A stretch of 64,000 bases of DNA from JAIQFL01 sp035295745 (GCA_035295745.1 DATGIL010000021.1:168367-232366), one strand, 5' to 3'. Shown: positions 45,200 through 54,155, counted from the first letter of the stretch. Notes: generated by a model from the sequence alone, not told the origin. Made by a program: numbers and translations.

Positions 45200-46519
45200 T
45201 CAGAATGTAAACGCGATCTGGGTACGAACCCCATTGACATCGGCGATCCCCCGACGCATTAAACGATAGTACTCCAATTTGAAGGCCACCGATTCGTTTA
45301 GTTCATAGCGGAGTCCGGTAGAAGGCCCGTGGCGCAAGCCGATGCTCCCCCAAACCGGTTCATTCCGGGCGATGTTCAAATACTCGTACGAAAAATACGG
45401 CCGGTACTTGCCGAGGTTCTTGGAGAGCAACGAGTAGAACCCGGTGTTGTGATAAACCTGACTGGAGCCTTCGATGGCGTGGCGCATCACCAGCACCTCA
45501 TTGGTGAACTCCATACCGGATGGATGGTAGGTCAGGTAGCCGTCCCAGATGGTTTCGGCGACCCTCGGCCCGACGGTGGGGTAGAGGCGATCGCCGTAGA
45601 CGGAGAATCCGGTTTGGAAGCCCGGCACGCCGACGGGGCGGGCGAATGCGGCGAAATTGTAAGACTTTCGGGAGTTTTCATCCTGCTGAATCTGCACCGC
45701 TTCGGCTACCGACCCGGAGGTGGAATGGGAGGTCCGGCCGTTGCCTATTTCGGCCACCCAATGAAGGCCGAGCGGACCCGACGGAATCAGTCCGGTAGCC
45801 TGCGCGCCGACATTATGAGTCGGCAAAATACCACCCTGGTCTTCAAACGCGAAGAGAAACGGGCGATTGACGGTGGTCAGCAGCCAACTGGCGTGATGGT
45901 AGGCGGTGTTGTAGTAGCCGATCGAGGTGTGGTAACGGCCTGCGGTGAGCGTCAGGTAATCGCTGGGTGTGTAGGTGATCAGCATCCGTTCCAGGTCGGT
46001 GTGGAGTGTGTTGGTGGGATCGAATTCGAAGATGAGCTCGCCCAGGACGCTGACTTTGTCGGTGACCTTGCTGGTAATGAAGAGGTTGAATGCGCCATCG
46101 AGGAAGGTGCTGTGGGCGCCCTTCTGGTCGGAGTCGGTAAATCCGACATCGGAAAATCCGCGGAACTGCAGTCCTTCGGTCACTGGCAGGGTCACATTGT
46201 GCATTCCCGGCATCCCCATCATGTCGCCGGACGTGGCTTGCCGGCGCTCGGGAGGGGCGGGCGGAGCGGGAGTCTGTGCGGTGGGCGGCTGGACGGCGGG
46301 CGTAGCGGGTTGCGCGGCGGCTGCCGGCGGAACGGCGGCGCTGACGGTGGGCGCCCCTTTGAGTCGTTGCACTTCGGCTTCGAGGTCTTGCACGCGCTGC
46401 AGGAGCTGTTGGATGAGCTGATGATCGTCGCTGGAAGTGGCAGCGGGCTGCTGGCCCGACGCAACCGGGACGATCAGGAGTAACAGCGCAAGCAACGTTG
46501 GCTTCATGGGGGGCATCAT
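45200..46519 (-). CDS. Outer-membrane porin-like protein with N-terminal coiled coil
   Basis: Start near 46519 (MMPPMKPTLLALLLLIVPVASG, signal peptide); the longer frame to 46600 has no such signal. A short coiled coil follows (HQLIQQLLQRVQDLEAEVQRLK), then a Pro/Ala linker, a methionine-histidine stretch (GDMMGMPGMHN) and a beta-barrel with alternating strands ending ADVNGVRTQIAFTF. Terminal Phe fits outer-membrane insertion. The Met/His-rich segment might bind copper, which is speculative. Role: passive channel or a barrel of unknown substrate. Confidence 0.8.
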   Translation of the reverse strand: MMPPMKPTLLALLLLIVPVASGQQPAATSSDDHQLIQQLLQRVQDLEAEVQRLKGAPTVSAAVPPAAAAQPATPAVQPPTAQTPAPPAPPERRQATSGDMMGMPGMHNVTLPVTEGLQFRGFSDVGFTDSDQKGAHSTFLDGAFNLFITSKVTDKVSVLGELIFEFDPTNTLHTDLERMLITYTPSDYLTLTAGRYHTSIGYYNTAYHHASWLLTTVNRPFLFAFEDQGGILPTHNVGAQATGLIPSGPLGLHWVAEIGNGRTSHSTSGSVAEAVQIQQDENSRKSYNFAAFARPVGVPGFQTGFSVYGDRLYPTVGPRVAETIWDGYLTYHPSGMEFTNEVLVMRHAIEGSSQVYHNTGFYSLLSKNLGKYRPYFSYEYLNIARNEPVWGSIGLRHGPSTGLRYELNESVAFKLEYYRLMRRGIADVNGVRTQIAFTF

Positions 46520-46747
46520 GGGGTCGATCCTCAATGTCGAATGTCCGTGTTGTCGATTTCTCTGAGCCCGTTCTGTGAGCAACGGGGGCAAACCGTGCAA
46601 ATTTGGACAGATTATAACAGGATAGGCGAAGCCGCAACTCTAAGGGACGAAGAAAAGGCAAAGCAAACCCGCGATGACACGGAGCCTGTCCAAAGGTTAG
46701 CGGTGGGGCAGGAAACCGGGTGAGGCGGTACTCTACAATGAGAGTAT

Positions 46748-47617
46748 ATGCACCGCCCTTCCCGCTTCGTCCACCTGATGCCGGTTTGTCTACTTTCAGG
46801 CGCCATACTGCTCTTCGCGCAGGATTGGAAAGCCAAAACGGATTTGCCGGGGGTCGATTTTGGCACGCTGGCGCCAGCGAAGAAGGCTACCGCGCTCAAG
46901 CTCTTACGCAATCGCGATTGCGCTTGCGGCTGCGGCATGAAGGTGGCGCAATGCCGGGTGGAGGATCCGGGTTGCGCGTACAGCAAGGGCCTGGCGGCGG
47001 AGATGGTGACGGCGATCAAGGAAGGAAAGAGCGAGACTGCGGCACTGGCGGCAGCGGAGAATTCCAAATGGGCGCATGTGCCCGAGCCCAAGCTGCTCGA
47101 CGATCCGGTGGCCATCCCGACGGCTGGAGCGCCGGTTACCGGACCGGCGGACGCGCGCATCACCCTGGTGGAGTTTTCCGATTTCCAATGCCCCTACTGC
47201 GTGAAAGCCATTCACCAGTTGGATGCGGTTTTGAAGGCGTATCCCAAGCAAGTGAAACTGATCTTCAAGCAGTATCCGCTGGAATCGCATCCGCAGGCAT
47301 CGATTTCCGCGGCCGCTGCACTCTCCGCGCATCAGCAGGGCAAATTCTGGCAGATGCACGACGCCCTGTTCGCGAATCGGGAACGCTTGTCGCGGAGAAC
47401 GATTCTGGAACTGGCGGGCGGTTTGGGGCTCGACATGAAGAAGTTCACGGCCGACCTGGATTCGCCCGAGACCAAGAAGACGGTTGCGCGCGACGTGGCG
47501 GACGGCGATAAGGCCGGCGTAGAAGGTACGCCCACAGTGTTCATCAACGGCCAGCGCTACAACGGTTCCTTGGAATTGCCCGCGATCAAGAAGGTGCTGG
47601 ACGATAAGCTCAAGTAG
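46748..47617 (+). CDS. Secreted DsbA-like thiol oxidoreductase with N-terminal Cys-rich domain
   Basis: 289 residues. Signal peptide; a Cys-rich segment at about 55-80 (CACGCGMKVAQC, then EDPGC); thioredoxin-like domain from about 125 with active site SDFQCPYCVKAIHQL, cis-proline EGTPTVFINGQRY. The Cys-rich N-terminal element is of a type seen in some proteins of myxobacterial and acidobacterial redox maturation. Likely periplasmic disulfide exchange. Convergent with the RnfD-like gene of the flavin-transfer operon, 11 bases away. Confidence 0.87.
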   Translation: MHRPSRFVHLMPVCLLSGAILLFAQDWKAKTDLPGVDFGTLAPAKKATALKLLRNRDCACGCGMKVAQCRVEDPGCAYSKGLAAEMVTAIKEGKSETAALAAAENSKWAHVPEPKLLDDPVAIPTAGAPVTGPADARITLVEFSDFQCPYCVKAIHQLDAVLKAYPKQVKLIFKQYPLESHPQASISAAAALSAHQQGKFWQMHDALFANRERLSRRTILELAGGLGLDMKKFTADLDSPETKKTVARDVADGDKAGVEGTPTVFINGQRYNGSLELPAIKKVLDDKLK

Positions 47618-47628
47618 CCCCGGGAGAA

Positions 47629-48453
47629 TTAGAGCGTACTGAATTTTAAGCTGCGTTGCGCGGCGCGCGAGGCCCGTCGCCATGCTTCCCAGACGTTGCC
47701 AACGATTACGCCTCCCAGCAGATACCAGACCACTCCCGCCCATTCGAACAACGCATAGCTGACTGCCGCGACCAGCACGCCACAGATGATCTGGTCGGGA
47801 TACTTCGCCGGCGAGGTCGGTGGATCGGTGAGAATGATGAACGCAAAGTAGAGCGCGGCTTCGACGTCCGGCGGGCGAAAGATTTCTGCTACCCACTGCG
47901 GGTCGCTGACAAATGAAGTGATCGTGAACAAAAGGAAATACGAGCCCAGAAACGCCAGCACCAACGGCATTTTGTTCACGCGATCGGCAATGTAGACGCC
48001 GGCCACGATCAGGACTGCCTGTAGAGGCAAGGGCACTTCGGCAAGCGCGCCCCACCAGCTTTGGCCGGAGTGAAAAACGTAGAAACCGGCGATGAGTGCC
48101 AGGGCTGCGGGATTGAAGAGGTTTGCGGTTCGCGAACGGAGCAGATATTTGCTGAGGACTGCGGCGACGGAGGTGATCGTCGTGGCGTACCAGGGCTCCT
48201 GTGCGCGCAGCACCATCGCCACGATCATCGCGGTGAGCACGGCCCCGCTGGGGAACTCCCACGAGCCCTTGCGCACACGCAGTATCACCGCATCGACGAG
48301 TGCGGAGCACAGGATCGCGATCAATATCCCAGGAGCAAGCGTCCGAATACCTTGACCCGGTGCTGCCAGAACAACCAGGATCGTCAGGATGATGGTGAGT
48401 TGCCCCTTCGGTGTGCGAAAAAAGGCGATGATCTTACGCCGCACCGCGCACAC
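47629..48453 (-). CDS. NqrB/RnfD-like membrane protein (short form, no flavinylation motif seen)
   Basis: About 274 residues, eight or so membrane helices. Characteristic stretches SGAVLTAMIVAMVLRAQEPWY, NLFNPAALALIAGFYVF and TDPPTSPAKYPDQI. RnfD and NqrB carry a covalently bound FMN at an S/T-G-A-T motif; here only SGAV is seen, so this site appears missing. GTG 48453 overlaps the apbE stop by 20 bases; GTG 48444 is an alternative. Likely the membrane electron carrier of the flavin-transfer operon. Confidence 0.82.
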   Translation of the reverse strand: MCAVRRKIIAFFRTPKGQLTIILTILVVLAAPGQGIRTLAPGILIAILCSALVDAVILRVRKGSWEFPSGAVLTAMIVAMVLRAQEPWYATTITSVAAVLSKYLLRSRTANLFNPAALALIAGFYVFHSGQSWWGALAEVPLPLQAVLIVAGVYIADRVNKMPLVLAFLGSYFLLFTITSFVSDPQWVAEIFRPPDVEAALYFAFIILTDPPTSPAKYPDQIICGVLVAAVSYALFEWAGVVWYLLGGVIVGNVWEAWRRASRAAQRSLKFSTL

Positions 48454-49321
48454 CTCGGGTTTCGTAGCGTTCCATGCCCGGTGTCACGATCAAACCGTCA
48501 ACCCCCATGCGGGTGAGGAGTTCGATGCCGTCCCGCGGGCCAAGCACGAAGGCGGCAGTCGCCAAGGCGTCGGCCAGCATGGCGCCTCCCGCGACCACGG
48601 TGGCGCTGGCAACGCTCTGCGCCGTTCCCTCCGTGCGCGGATCGAGGATGTGAGGCCCGCGCTCGTAATCACCCGAAGTGCAGACGGCCTGGTTCGAGAC
48701 GCGCAGCGTGTCGATCAGCTCGCCATGCCGGCGTGGATGGCGGATTCCCACAGTCCACGGTTCGCCAAGCGGGTTCAGCCCGCCGAGGTACAGGTCGCCG
48801 CCGGCATCGATGGCGAAATCGCGGAATGAGGCGAGTTCGCGTGCGGCGGCGTCCACCGCGAGTCCCTTGGCGACGGCTCCGAGGTCGAGGATCATGGGGC
48901 AGCGAAGCATGATGGTTCGTCGATCGGGGTCGAGATGCACATCGCGCCAGGTAGGACGCTCCGATACGGGCACAGCGGAGGCGAGGATTCTTCCTGTGCG
49001 GTGCTCGCGGTCGAAGCCGCGCGCGGCTATGCGATGTCCGACAGTCGGGTCGAAAGCGCCGTCGGTCTCTTCGGCCACGGCCATGGCGAACTGCACGGCC
49101 TCGAAGAGGATCGCGCTGGCCGGCACTGCCTCCCCGACGCGGGCGCAGAGTTGCATCAACTCGCTCTGCTCGTCGAAGCGGGTGCAACGCGCTTCGATCT
49201 CGTGAAACCAGGCGAAGGCATCGCCGATGGCGCCTTCCGCATCGCAACTGCCGGAAACCACCTGGATGGAGACGATGGTCCCCATGACGGCCTCGCTCCG
49301 GGCCGGCAGGCAGGCGGTCAC
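48434..49321 (-). CDS. apbE: FAD:protein FMN transferase (ApbE)
   Basis: GTG 49321 overlaps the FMN-binding gene stop (GTGA); first ATG is 49285. About 295 residues. ApbE signatures: AVMGTIVSIQV at the N-terminus, CTRFDEQSELMQL, GAFDPTVGH, LDLGAVAKGLAVDAAA, IDAGGDLYLGG. Transfers FMN from FAD to a threonine or serine in an S/T-G-A-T motif of extracytoplasmic proteins. No export signal is visible from this start. Adjacent gene carries such a target motif. Confidence 0.92.
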   Translation of the reverse strand: MTACLPARSEAVMGTIVSIQVVSGSCDAEGAIGDAFAWFHEIEARCTRFDEQSELMQLCARVGEAVPASAILFEAVQFAMAVAEETDGAFDPTVGHRIAARGFDREHRTGRILASAVPVSERPTWRDVHLDPDRRTIMLRCPMILDLGAVAKGLAVDAAARELASFRDFAIDAGGDLYLGGLNPLGEPWTVGIRHPRRHGELIDTLRVSNQAVCTSGDYERGPHILDPRTEGTAQSVASATVVAGGAMLADALATAAFVLGPRDGIELLTRMGVDGLIVTPGMERYETRGVRGAA

Positions 49322-50046
49322 TTGGCTTTGCTCAAGGCGTCCATCACGGCCCAGTAGAAGGCATTGGCGCTTTGCGTGGCGCCGGACACGTAATCGACTT
49401 CCGCGCTCTGGCGCTGCGGAACTTCGGGCGGAAGCATCCCGATGACGGAGCAGGAATAGCGGGTGCGGCATTGAGAGATAGATGCCGACTCGATGCGGCC
49501 GCCTTGGATTACAACAGATGCCTCGATGTCGCCGTGCCGCGAAGAGCCCCAACCGGTGTAGGTGCCGTCTTTCCACGATGGCGCGGCGGGCGCCGGAGTG
49601 GCTGCGGCTGGGGCAGGTGTAGGGGCAGGTGCGGGCGCTGCCGGCGGGTTGGGAGGCTCCGCTTTGGTCTCGGGAGGTGGTGCGTACGGTGACGGGACAG
49701 CGGCGGCTGCGGGTGCTTCGGGCTCCGGCGATGCAGTGGGCTCGACTTCGACGCGGCCCGGAGTTGCCGGAACGGGCTTCACCGGCGCGGCGACCACCGC
49801 CAACTTCACCGGTGCCTCGCGAGCCGCTGCGGGTTCTGGCGCGGCCGCCAGAGGAGATGAGGGTGGCGCTGTCGGAACCGGCATCTCGGCAGCAGGAGGA
49901 GGCGTGCGCAACGCGGCCTGAACTTCGAGCTTGTGAGCGGCCAAGCGCGTACGCGAAAACCCGGCGCTGTAGACGGCCAGAACCGCCGCGGAACCCAGCA
50001 TCACTACGCGATTCGCGACCTTGGTTTTGGAGCCGCCTTGGGACAT
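49318..50046 (-). CDS. FMN-binding (flavinylated) periplasmic protein
   Basis: 242 residues. N-terminal membrane anchor (VANRVVMLGSAAVLAVYSAGFS), a Pro/Ala-rich linker (about 45-150), and a C-terminal FMN_bind domain (KDGTYTGWGSSRHGDIEASVVIQGGRIESASI split over strands, then VDYVSGATQSANAF). Thr224 in SGATQ is the expected site of covalent FMN attached by the neighbouring ApbE. First gene of a three-gene operon; the oxidoreductase gene upstream ends 36 bases before. Confidence 0.9.
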   Translation of the reverse strand: MSQGGSKTKVANRVVMLGSAAVLAVYSAGFSRTRLAAHKLEVQAALRTPPPAAEMPVPTAPPSSPLAAAPEPAAAREAPVKLAVVAAPVKPVPATPGRVEVEPTASPEPEAPAAAAVPSPYAPPPETKAEPPNPPAAPAPAPTPAPAAATPAPAAPSWKDGTYTGWGSSRHGDIEASVVIQGGRIESASISQCRTRYSCSVIGMLPPEVPQRQSAEVDYVSGATQSANAFYWAVMDALSKAK

Positions 50047-50082
50047 TTCTCCCTATTTTACAGATTGGCCGCCGGTCTGTCC

Positions 50083-51093
50083 TTAGAGGTCCGCGATTCG
50101 CACCAGTTGTTTGCCGATGTTCTCACCACGCAGCATTCCGAGAAACGCGGAAACGGCGTTCTCGATGCCCTCGGCGATCGTCTCGCGGTATTTCAGTTTT
50201 CCTTCGGTCACCCAGCGCGCCAGGTGCGGAAAGGCTTCCGCATAACGGGAGGCGTACTGGAAAACCAGGAAGCCTTGGACCTTGAGGGTCCACACCAGCA
50301 CGAGAGGAAGCAGGCGCGGGCCCATTTCCGGCTTCTCCAAGTTGTACATGCTGATCTGACCGCACACCGAGACGCGGCCATGCGTATTCATCAGCGGAAA
50401 AACTGCGTCAGTGGTGGAGCCGCCCACGTTGTCGAAGTAGCAATCGATTCCCGAGGGACAGGTCTCCTTGAGTTTGGCGTGAACGTTCTCGGTCTTATAG
50501 TTGATGGCGGCGTCGAAGCCCAACTCTTCGCGAATCCAGCGGATCTTATCGTCGCCGCCGGCGATACCGACCACGCGGCAGCCGTGAATCCGCGCGATCT
50601 GGCCGACCGTCGAGCCCACCGCGCCGGCAGCTCCCGAGACGACCACGGTCTCGCCCGAGCGCGGCGCGCAGACATCGAGCAATCCGAAATAAGCCGTGAG
50701 GCCGGGCATGCCGAGGACGCCGAGCGACGTGGAGATCGGCGCCACGCGAGGGTCGACCTTCATCACACCGCGTCCGTCGGAGAGCGCGTATTGCTGCCAG
50801 CCGAACATGCCGGTGACGAATTCCCCTTCGGCAAATTGCGGGTGGCGGCTGGCGACGACCTTGCCCACCGCGCCGCCTCCCATCACTTCGTTCAGCTTCT
50901 GCGGCTCGGCGTAGCTGCGGGCATCGTTCATGCGCCCGCGCATGTAGGGATCGACTGAAAGGTAGGCGACGCGCACCAGGAATTGACCGTCGGCCGGTTC
51001 CGGGATCGGGCTCTCGGTGAGACGGAAGTCGGTGGGTTTCGGAAAACCCGTTGGCCGTGCGGCCAGGAGAACTTGCTGGTTGGTTCCGGGCAT
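50083..51093 (-). CDS. NADP-dependent MDR oxidoreductase (CurA/PTGR type)
   Basis: ATG 51093 gives 336 residues starting MPGTNQQVLLAARPTGFPKP. Features: YLSVDPYMRGRMND, MPGLTAYFGLLDVCAPRSGETVVVSGAAGAVGS (split over two strands), IAGGDDKIRWIREELGFDAAINYKTEN, DCYFDNVGGSTTDAV. Reduces alpha,beta-unsaturated ketones or similar with NADPH; exact substrate unknown. A strong terminator lies between it and the upstream gene, so it has its own promoter. Confidence 0.92.
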   Translation of the reverse strand: MPGTNQQVLLAARPTGFPKPTDFRLTESPIPEPADGQFLVRVAYLSVDPYMRGRMNDARSYAEPQKLNEVMGGGAVGKVVASRHPQFAEGEFVTGMFGWQQYALSDGRGVMKVDPRVAPISTSLGVLGMPGLTAYFGLLDVCAPRSGETVVVSGAAGAVGSTVGQIARIHGCRVVGIAGGDDKIRWIREELGFDAAINYKTENVHAKLKETCPSGIDCYFDNVGGSTTDAVFPLMNTHGRVSVCGQISMYNLEKPEMGPRLLPLVLVWTLKVQGFLVFQYASRYAEAFPHLARWVTEGKLKYRETIAEGIENAVSAFLGMLRGENIGKQLVRIADL

Positions 51094-51129
51094 GCCTTCA
51101 GGGTAGCGCCGCAGAACCGCCGGCGGCGC

Positions 51130-51177
51130 AAAAAAAAGGAGCTCACTTCGCGGCGAGTGGCTCGCGAGGTGAGCTCC
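51130..51177 (-). terminator. Intrinsic terminator of the 51256-51810 gene
   Basis: Arms of 15 bases at 51138-51152 and 51163-51177 pair with one G-T wobble (GGAGCTCACTTCGCG/CGCGAGGTGAGCTCC), loop of 10, and eight A's at 51130-51137 that become a T tract on the minus strand. A canonical minus-strand terminator. Confidence 0.9.
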
Positions 51178-51255
51178 AGGCGCTTGCATTCGTCGCGGAC
51201 CGGGTCAGACCCGGCAAGGTCCCGGGACGCGCGCTGCAAGTGTCAGGGCACCAAC

Positions 51256-51810
51256 TTAGTGTTTGGCCTGGTAGATTTTCGCGCTCTGCACGTTTTGCTG
51301 GTGGTTGACCTGCGCGTGCTCGGCCGCGGTGAGCTTGCCGCCATTGGCGGTGCGATCGGCCTTCACTTCCTGGTTGATGGACTGAGCGCCCTTCTCCAAC
51401 CGTGCGGTCTGTCCGGCGCTCAGTTTGCCGGAGGCGACGCCCTGGGCGATGCGCTGTTGCTGATTCACGCGACGGGCGCCGACTTCGGTGGTGGCCGGGG
51501 GCCGGGTGACGGAGTTGTGCTTGTCCGCGTAGATCTGCTTGCTCACCTGGTTCTGTTGCCCGTTAACGGTCTGCCGCTCCTGAGTGGTGAGTTTGCCGCC
51601 GTTCAGGGTGCGATCGGTATGCACTTCCTGGTTGATGGCGGCCTCTTTGGTCTCCAGGTTTCGGGTCTCACCGGCCGTTAACTGGCCGCTCCCGATGCCT
51701 TGGGCAACGCGTTGTTGCTGGTTCTCTTTGCGTTGATCGACTACGTTTTGCGCCGAAGCGGCCATCACCGCGACCGTCGCTGCCAATATCATGGTGCCGA
51801 TGAGTTTCAT
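51256..51810 (-). CDS. Secreted protein with an internal tandem duplication
   Basis: 184 residues. Signal peptide (ILAATVAVMAASAQ). Two copies of an approximately 75-residue unit (about 27-100 and 111-184): each reads N-QQQR-(V/I)-AQG-x-x-SG-(Q/K)-L-(T/S)-AG-(E/Q)-T-x-x-LE, then INQEV-x-x-DRT-x-NGGKLT, then V-N-x-QQN and a K-x-Y-A-x-KH end. Highly charged, helical, almost no hydrophobic core. Proteins of this kind occur in soil acidobacteria and proteobacteria; function unknown. Single-gene unit closed by the terminator at 51130-51177. Confidence 0.85.
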   Translation of the reverse strand: MKLIGTMILAATVAVMAASAQNVVDQRKENQQQRVAQGIGSGQLTAGETRNLETKEAAINQEVHTDRTLNGGKLTTQERQTVNGQQNQVSKQIYADKHNSVTRPPATTEVGARRVNQQQRIAQGVASGKLSAGQTARLEKGAQSINQEVKADRTANGGKLTAAEHAQVNHQQNVQSAKIYQAKH

Positions 51811-51935
51811 TTTCTTCTCCTCCTCTGCGATTTCGGCTTTGCCTCGATCGCTCTGATCGACTAAGCACGAGAGAAGCGAGTAAGTTGCGATGGTGCGTCG
51901 TTAAAGTCTTTTCATGCCAGGGATGGGCCGGGTAG

Positions 51936-54155
51936 TCAGACGAGCGCGTGGTGCTCGATCCATGTACCGAAGAGAGGGACGGCGAGGCGGTCGTCGGGCG
52001 TGAGCAGATAGCGCTGAGCGAGCCATCGGCGGGCGAGTGGCTGTAGATCGCTGAGCGATTGTCCCCGGATCAAGCGGGCGAGCGCCTCGTGTGCGGGCGG
52101 GGGCGCGCTTCGAAAGGCATCTCGAAAGTAGGACTCGGCCCACTCGATGGCGCGGGGGCTCACGGCCTGAACGTCATCGATTGTGGCTGACGTGCGCCTG
52201 TCGTCATTCAAGCGGGTGACCAGCAGCGATCCGAAGACCTGGAGCAGGAACGGCTGTCCGCCAGTTTGGCGGTAGACTTCTTCTGCGACGATGACGGGAA
52301 TGGCTTCGGAGGGGAACTCTGGAGACGGCTCTGATAGTAGCCCGACGGAGGTGGCTCGGTCCAGAAACGGGAGCTTGATCTGACGGGCGCTGATGAAGTG
52401 GTCGTCCCAGACGCCGTCCAGTTCATCGAACGGCGCAGCGCCGGAGACGAGCAGTCTTACGCCACGCCGATGCTGAATGGTGGCGCGGAACAGTCCCATC
52501 AACTGCAGAAACTCCTGCCGGTTCCCGGGGAAGAGGTCTTCGAGGCGCTCGAACTCATCAATGGTGATGAGGACACGGCGACCGCCGGGAAGTTGGTCGA
52601 GATGGTCAAGCCACACGGCTGCGGCTTCCATCGGCGGGCCATCGGGAAGCGGTGGAAGATCGACGCGGCGGTCCCGCTTCGCCTGAAGACGGGCCTGTTC
52701 GGCCAGCTTGCTCCAGAACGCACCCGCGGATGCGATGGGATGCGCCTGGATGTCGAAGAACACGCAGACGGTATCTGGCAGCAGGCGCGGAAGCATCTTG
52801 AGGAGCGAGGTCTTTCCCGCACGCCTCGGCGCGAGGAGTTGCAGGGACGCGCTGCGTCTGGTGTCCGACAGAATATCTTCGATATCGCGGACAGCTACTT
52901 CGCGGCCTCGAAAGAGTTCGGGCCCTTCAGAGTCCGACAACGGATCGCCAGCACGGAAAGGGTTGAGGATCAGGCCCTCAGCGTCTTTCTCGGCAGTGGT
53001 ACGCATCTCTTGGGCGACTTCGCGAAGTGCACGCAATGGCTCCTCGAAGGGTTGGGTGAAGACATCGCGATGGGAGCGTAGTTGATTGTCAAGCGCATTC
53101 GCCTGCTCCGCGAAGCTCTTGAGGTGCCTCAGGCGGTGATGTGGGTTGAAGACGGCCTGTGCGGCTGTCAGGTAGCGCGCCGCCTCGCTGAAGCCGAGAA
53201 GCACCGCATCGGCGCCTTGAATTCCTGGTAGCCAAATCCCGCGTAGTTCCTGGATGCCCTGGAAATCGTTCGCTGCCGCCATGCGAGTGATCTCTCGTGC
53301 CCGGAGTTCGGCCTCCACTCTGCGGCCGGTGCGGCGTTGACCGGGGACGATCGAGCAAGCTTCCAATACGCGCCTGGTAAGCCCGGGATCCGCGCCCGCT
53401 TCGGCCATGATGTGGCCTCGCAAGAGTGGAATTGGCAGATAGCACAGTTCGTGATAGAGAACCGGAGCCCAGTGCAGGGATCGGCGGCCGAAGGCGGCGC
53501 TCCGGAGGCGGGCGGCGAGTTCCCAGATTGATTCGAACAAAAAAACTGGAACCCGGAAAAAGCCGGCAACGAAAGCCACACCAGCAGCCACTCCAAAAGT
53601 CACGCCGCCAGCCACGCCAAAAGTCACGCCGCCAGCCACGCCAAAAGCCACGCCCAAAGCCACGCCAAAAGCCACGCCAAAAGCGACGCCCAGGGCCACG
53701 CCACGAGCCACGCCAGCAGCCACGCCATAAGCCACGCCTCCAGCCACGCCCAGAGCCACGCCAAAGGCCATGCCGGAAGCGACGCCCAAGGCCACGCCAC
53801 CAGCCACGCCCACAGCCACGCCAAAAGCCACGCCCAAAGCCACGCCACCAGCCACGCCACCAGCCACGCCAAAAGCCACGCCAATGGCTACCAGTTGCCA
53901 ACTAACGTGCACCCCTGTCGCGGCGAGGATCGCCAAAAATGCTACAGACGTGGCGGGAGCGAAAATGAGAGACATCTGGGCGGACCGCAAGACCCACCAG
54001 TCTTCCTGTTCAGTGCGACGACGCCGGAGGATTCTCCACAACGACTCGTCGGGATCAACTCCCAAGCTACGAAGCTGGCGGTGTAGTGTGATCGGCTGCA
54101 TGAAGAAGAGCCACAGGAATCGCCAAAAACCCGGAAGATCCTCACTCACGCCCAA
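51936..54155 (-). CDS. STAND-like ATPase with a GVAx tetrapeptide-repeat membrane segment
   Basis: 739 residues. N-terminal soluble part, hydrophobic helix at about 66-90 (AFLAILAATGVHVSWQLVAI), then 26 tandem tetrapeptides G-V-A-x at residues 92-195, which must cross or lie in the membrane repeatedly. A helical linker follows, then a P-loop ATPase domain from about 425: Walker A-like APRRAGKTSLL (Lys448; first Gly replaced by Ala), Walker B LITIDEFE (Asp533, Glu534), LLVSGAAPFDELD, GGQPFLLQVFGSLLV. A winged-helix-like end (LAQRYLLTPDDRLAVPLFGTW) resembles the end of the neighbouring protein (LRQRGLLTDEGKPFGEVFAAW). Overlaps that upstream gene by 14 bases. Function unknown; see findings. Confidence 0.85.
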   Translation of the reverse strand: MGVSEDLPGFWRFLWLFFMQPITLHRQLRSLGVDPDESLWRILRRRRTEQEDWWVLRSAQMSLIFAPATSVAFLAILAATGVHVSWQLVAIGVAFGVAGGVAGGVALGVAFGVAVGVAGGVALGVASGMAFGVALGVAGGVAYGVAAGVARGVALGVAFGVAFGVALGVAFGVAGGVTFGVAGGVTFGVAAGVAFVAGFFRVPVFLFESIWELAARLRSAAFGRRSLHWAPVLYHELCYLPIPLLRGHIMAEAGADPGLTRRVLEACSIVPGQRRTGRRVEAELRAREITRMAAANDFQGIQELRGIWLPGIQGADAVLLGFSEAARYLTAAQAVFNPHHRLRHLKSFAEQANALDNQLRSHRDVFTQPFEEPLRALREVAQEMRTTAEKDAEGLILNPFRAGDPLSDSEGPELFRGREVAVRDIEDILSDTRRSASLQLLAPRRAGKTSLLKMLPRLLPDTVCVFFDIQAHPIASAGAFWSKLAEQARLQAKRDRRVDLPPLPDGPPMEAAAVWLDHLDQLPGGRRVLITIDEFERLEDLFPGNRQEFLQLMGLFRATIQHRRGVRLLVSGAAPFDELDGVWDDHFISARQIKLPFLDRATSVGLLSEPSPEFPSEAIPVIVAEEVYRQTGGQPFLLQVFGSLLVTRLNDDRRTSATIDDVQAVSPRAIEWAESYFRDAFRSAPPPAHEALARLIRGQSLSDLQPLARRWLAQRYLLTPDDRLAVPLFGTWIEHHALV
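53571..53882. repeat. 26-unit 12-bp in-frame tandem repeat encoding GVAx
   Basis: 312 bases of imperfect 12-base units, read on the minus strand as GGC GTG GCN NNN. Units differ mainly at the fourth codon (Phe, Gly, Leu, Ala, Val, Ser, Tyr, Arg), with Met for Val once and Thr for Ala twice. The repeat is a whole number of codons so unit gain or loss keeps the frame. Not a CRISPR array: no spacers. Confidence 0.95.

Noticed and set aside
53571..53882. Possible CRISPR or minisatellite array
   Set aside because: Units are contiguous 12-mers without spacers and are in frame within a gene, so it is a coding tandem repeat.
53426..53905. Plus-strand Pro/Arg/Lys-rich ORF across the repeat
   Set aside because: It is the complement of the GVAx repeat; repeat-driven open frame.
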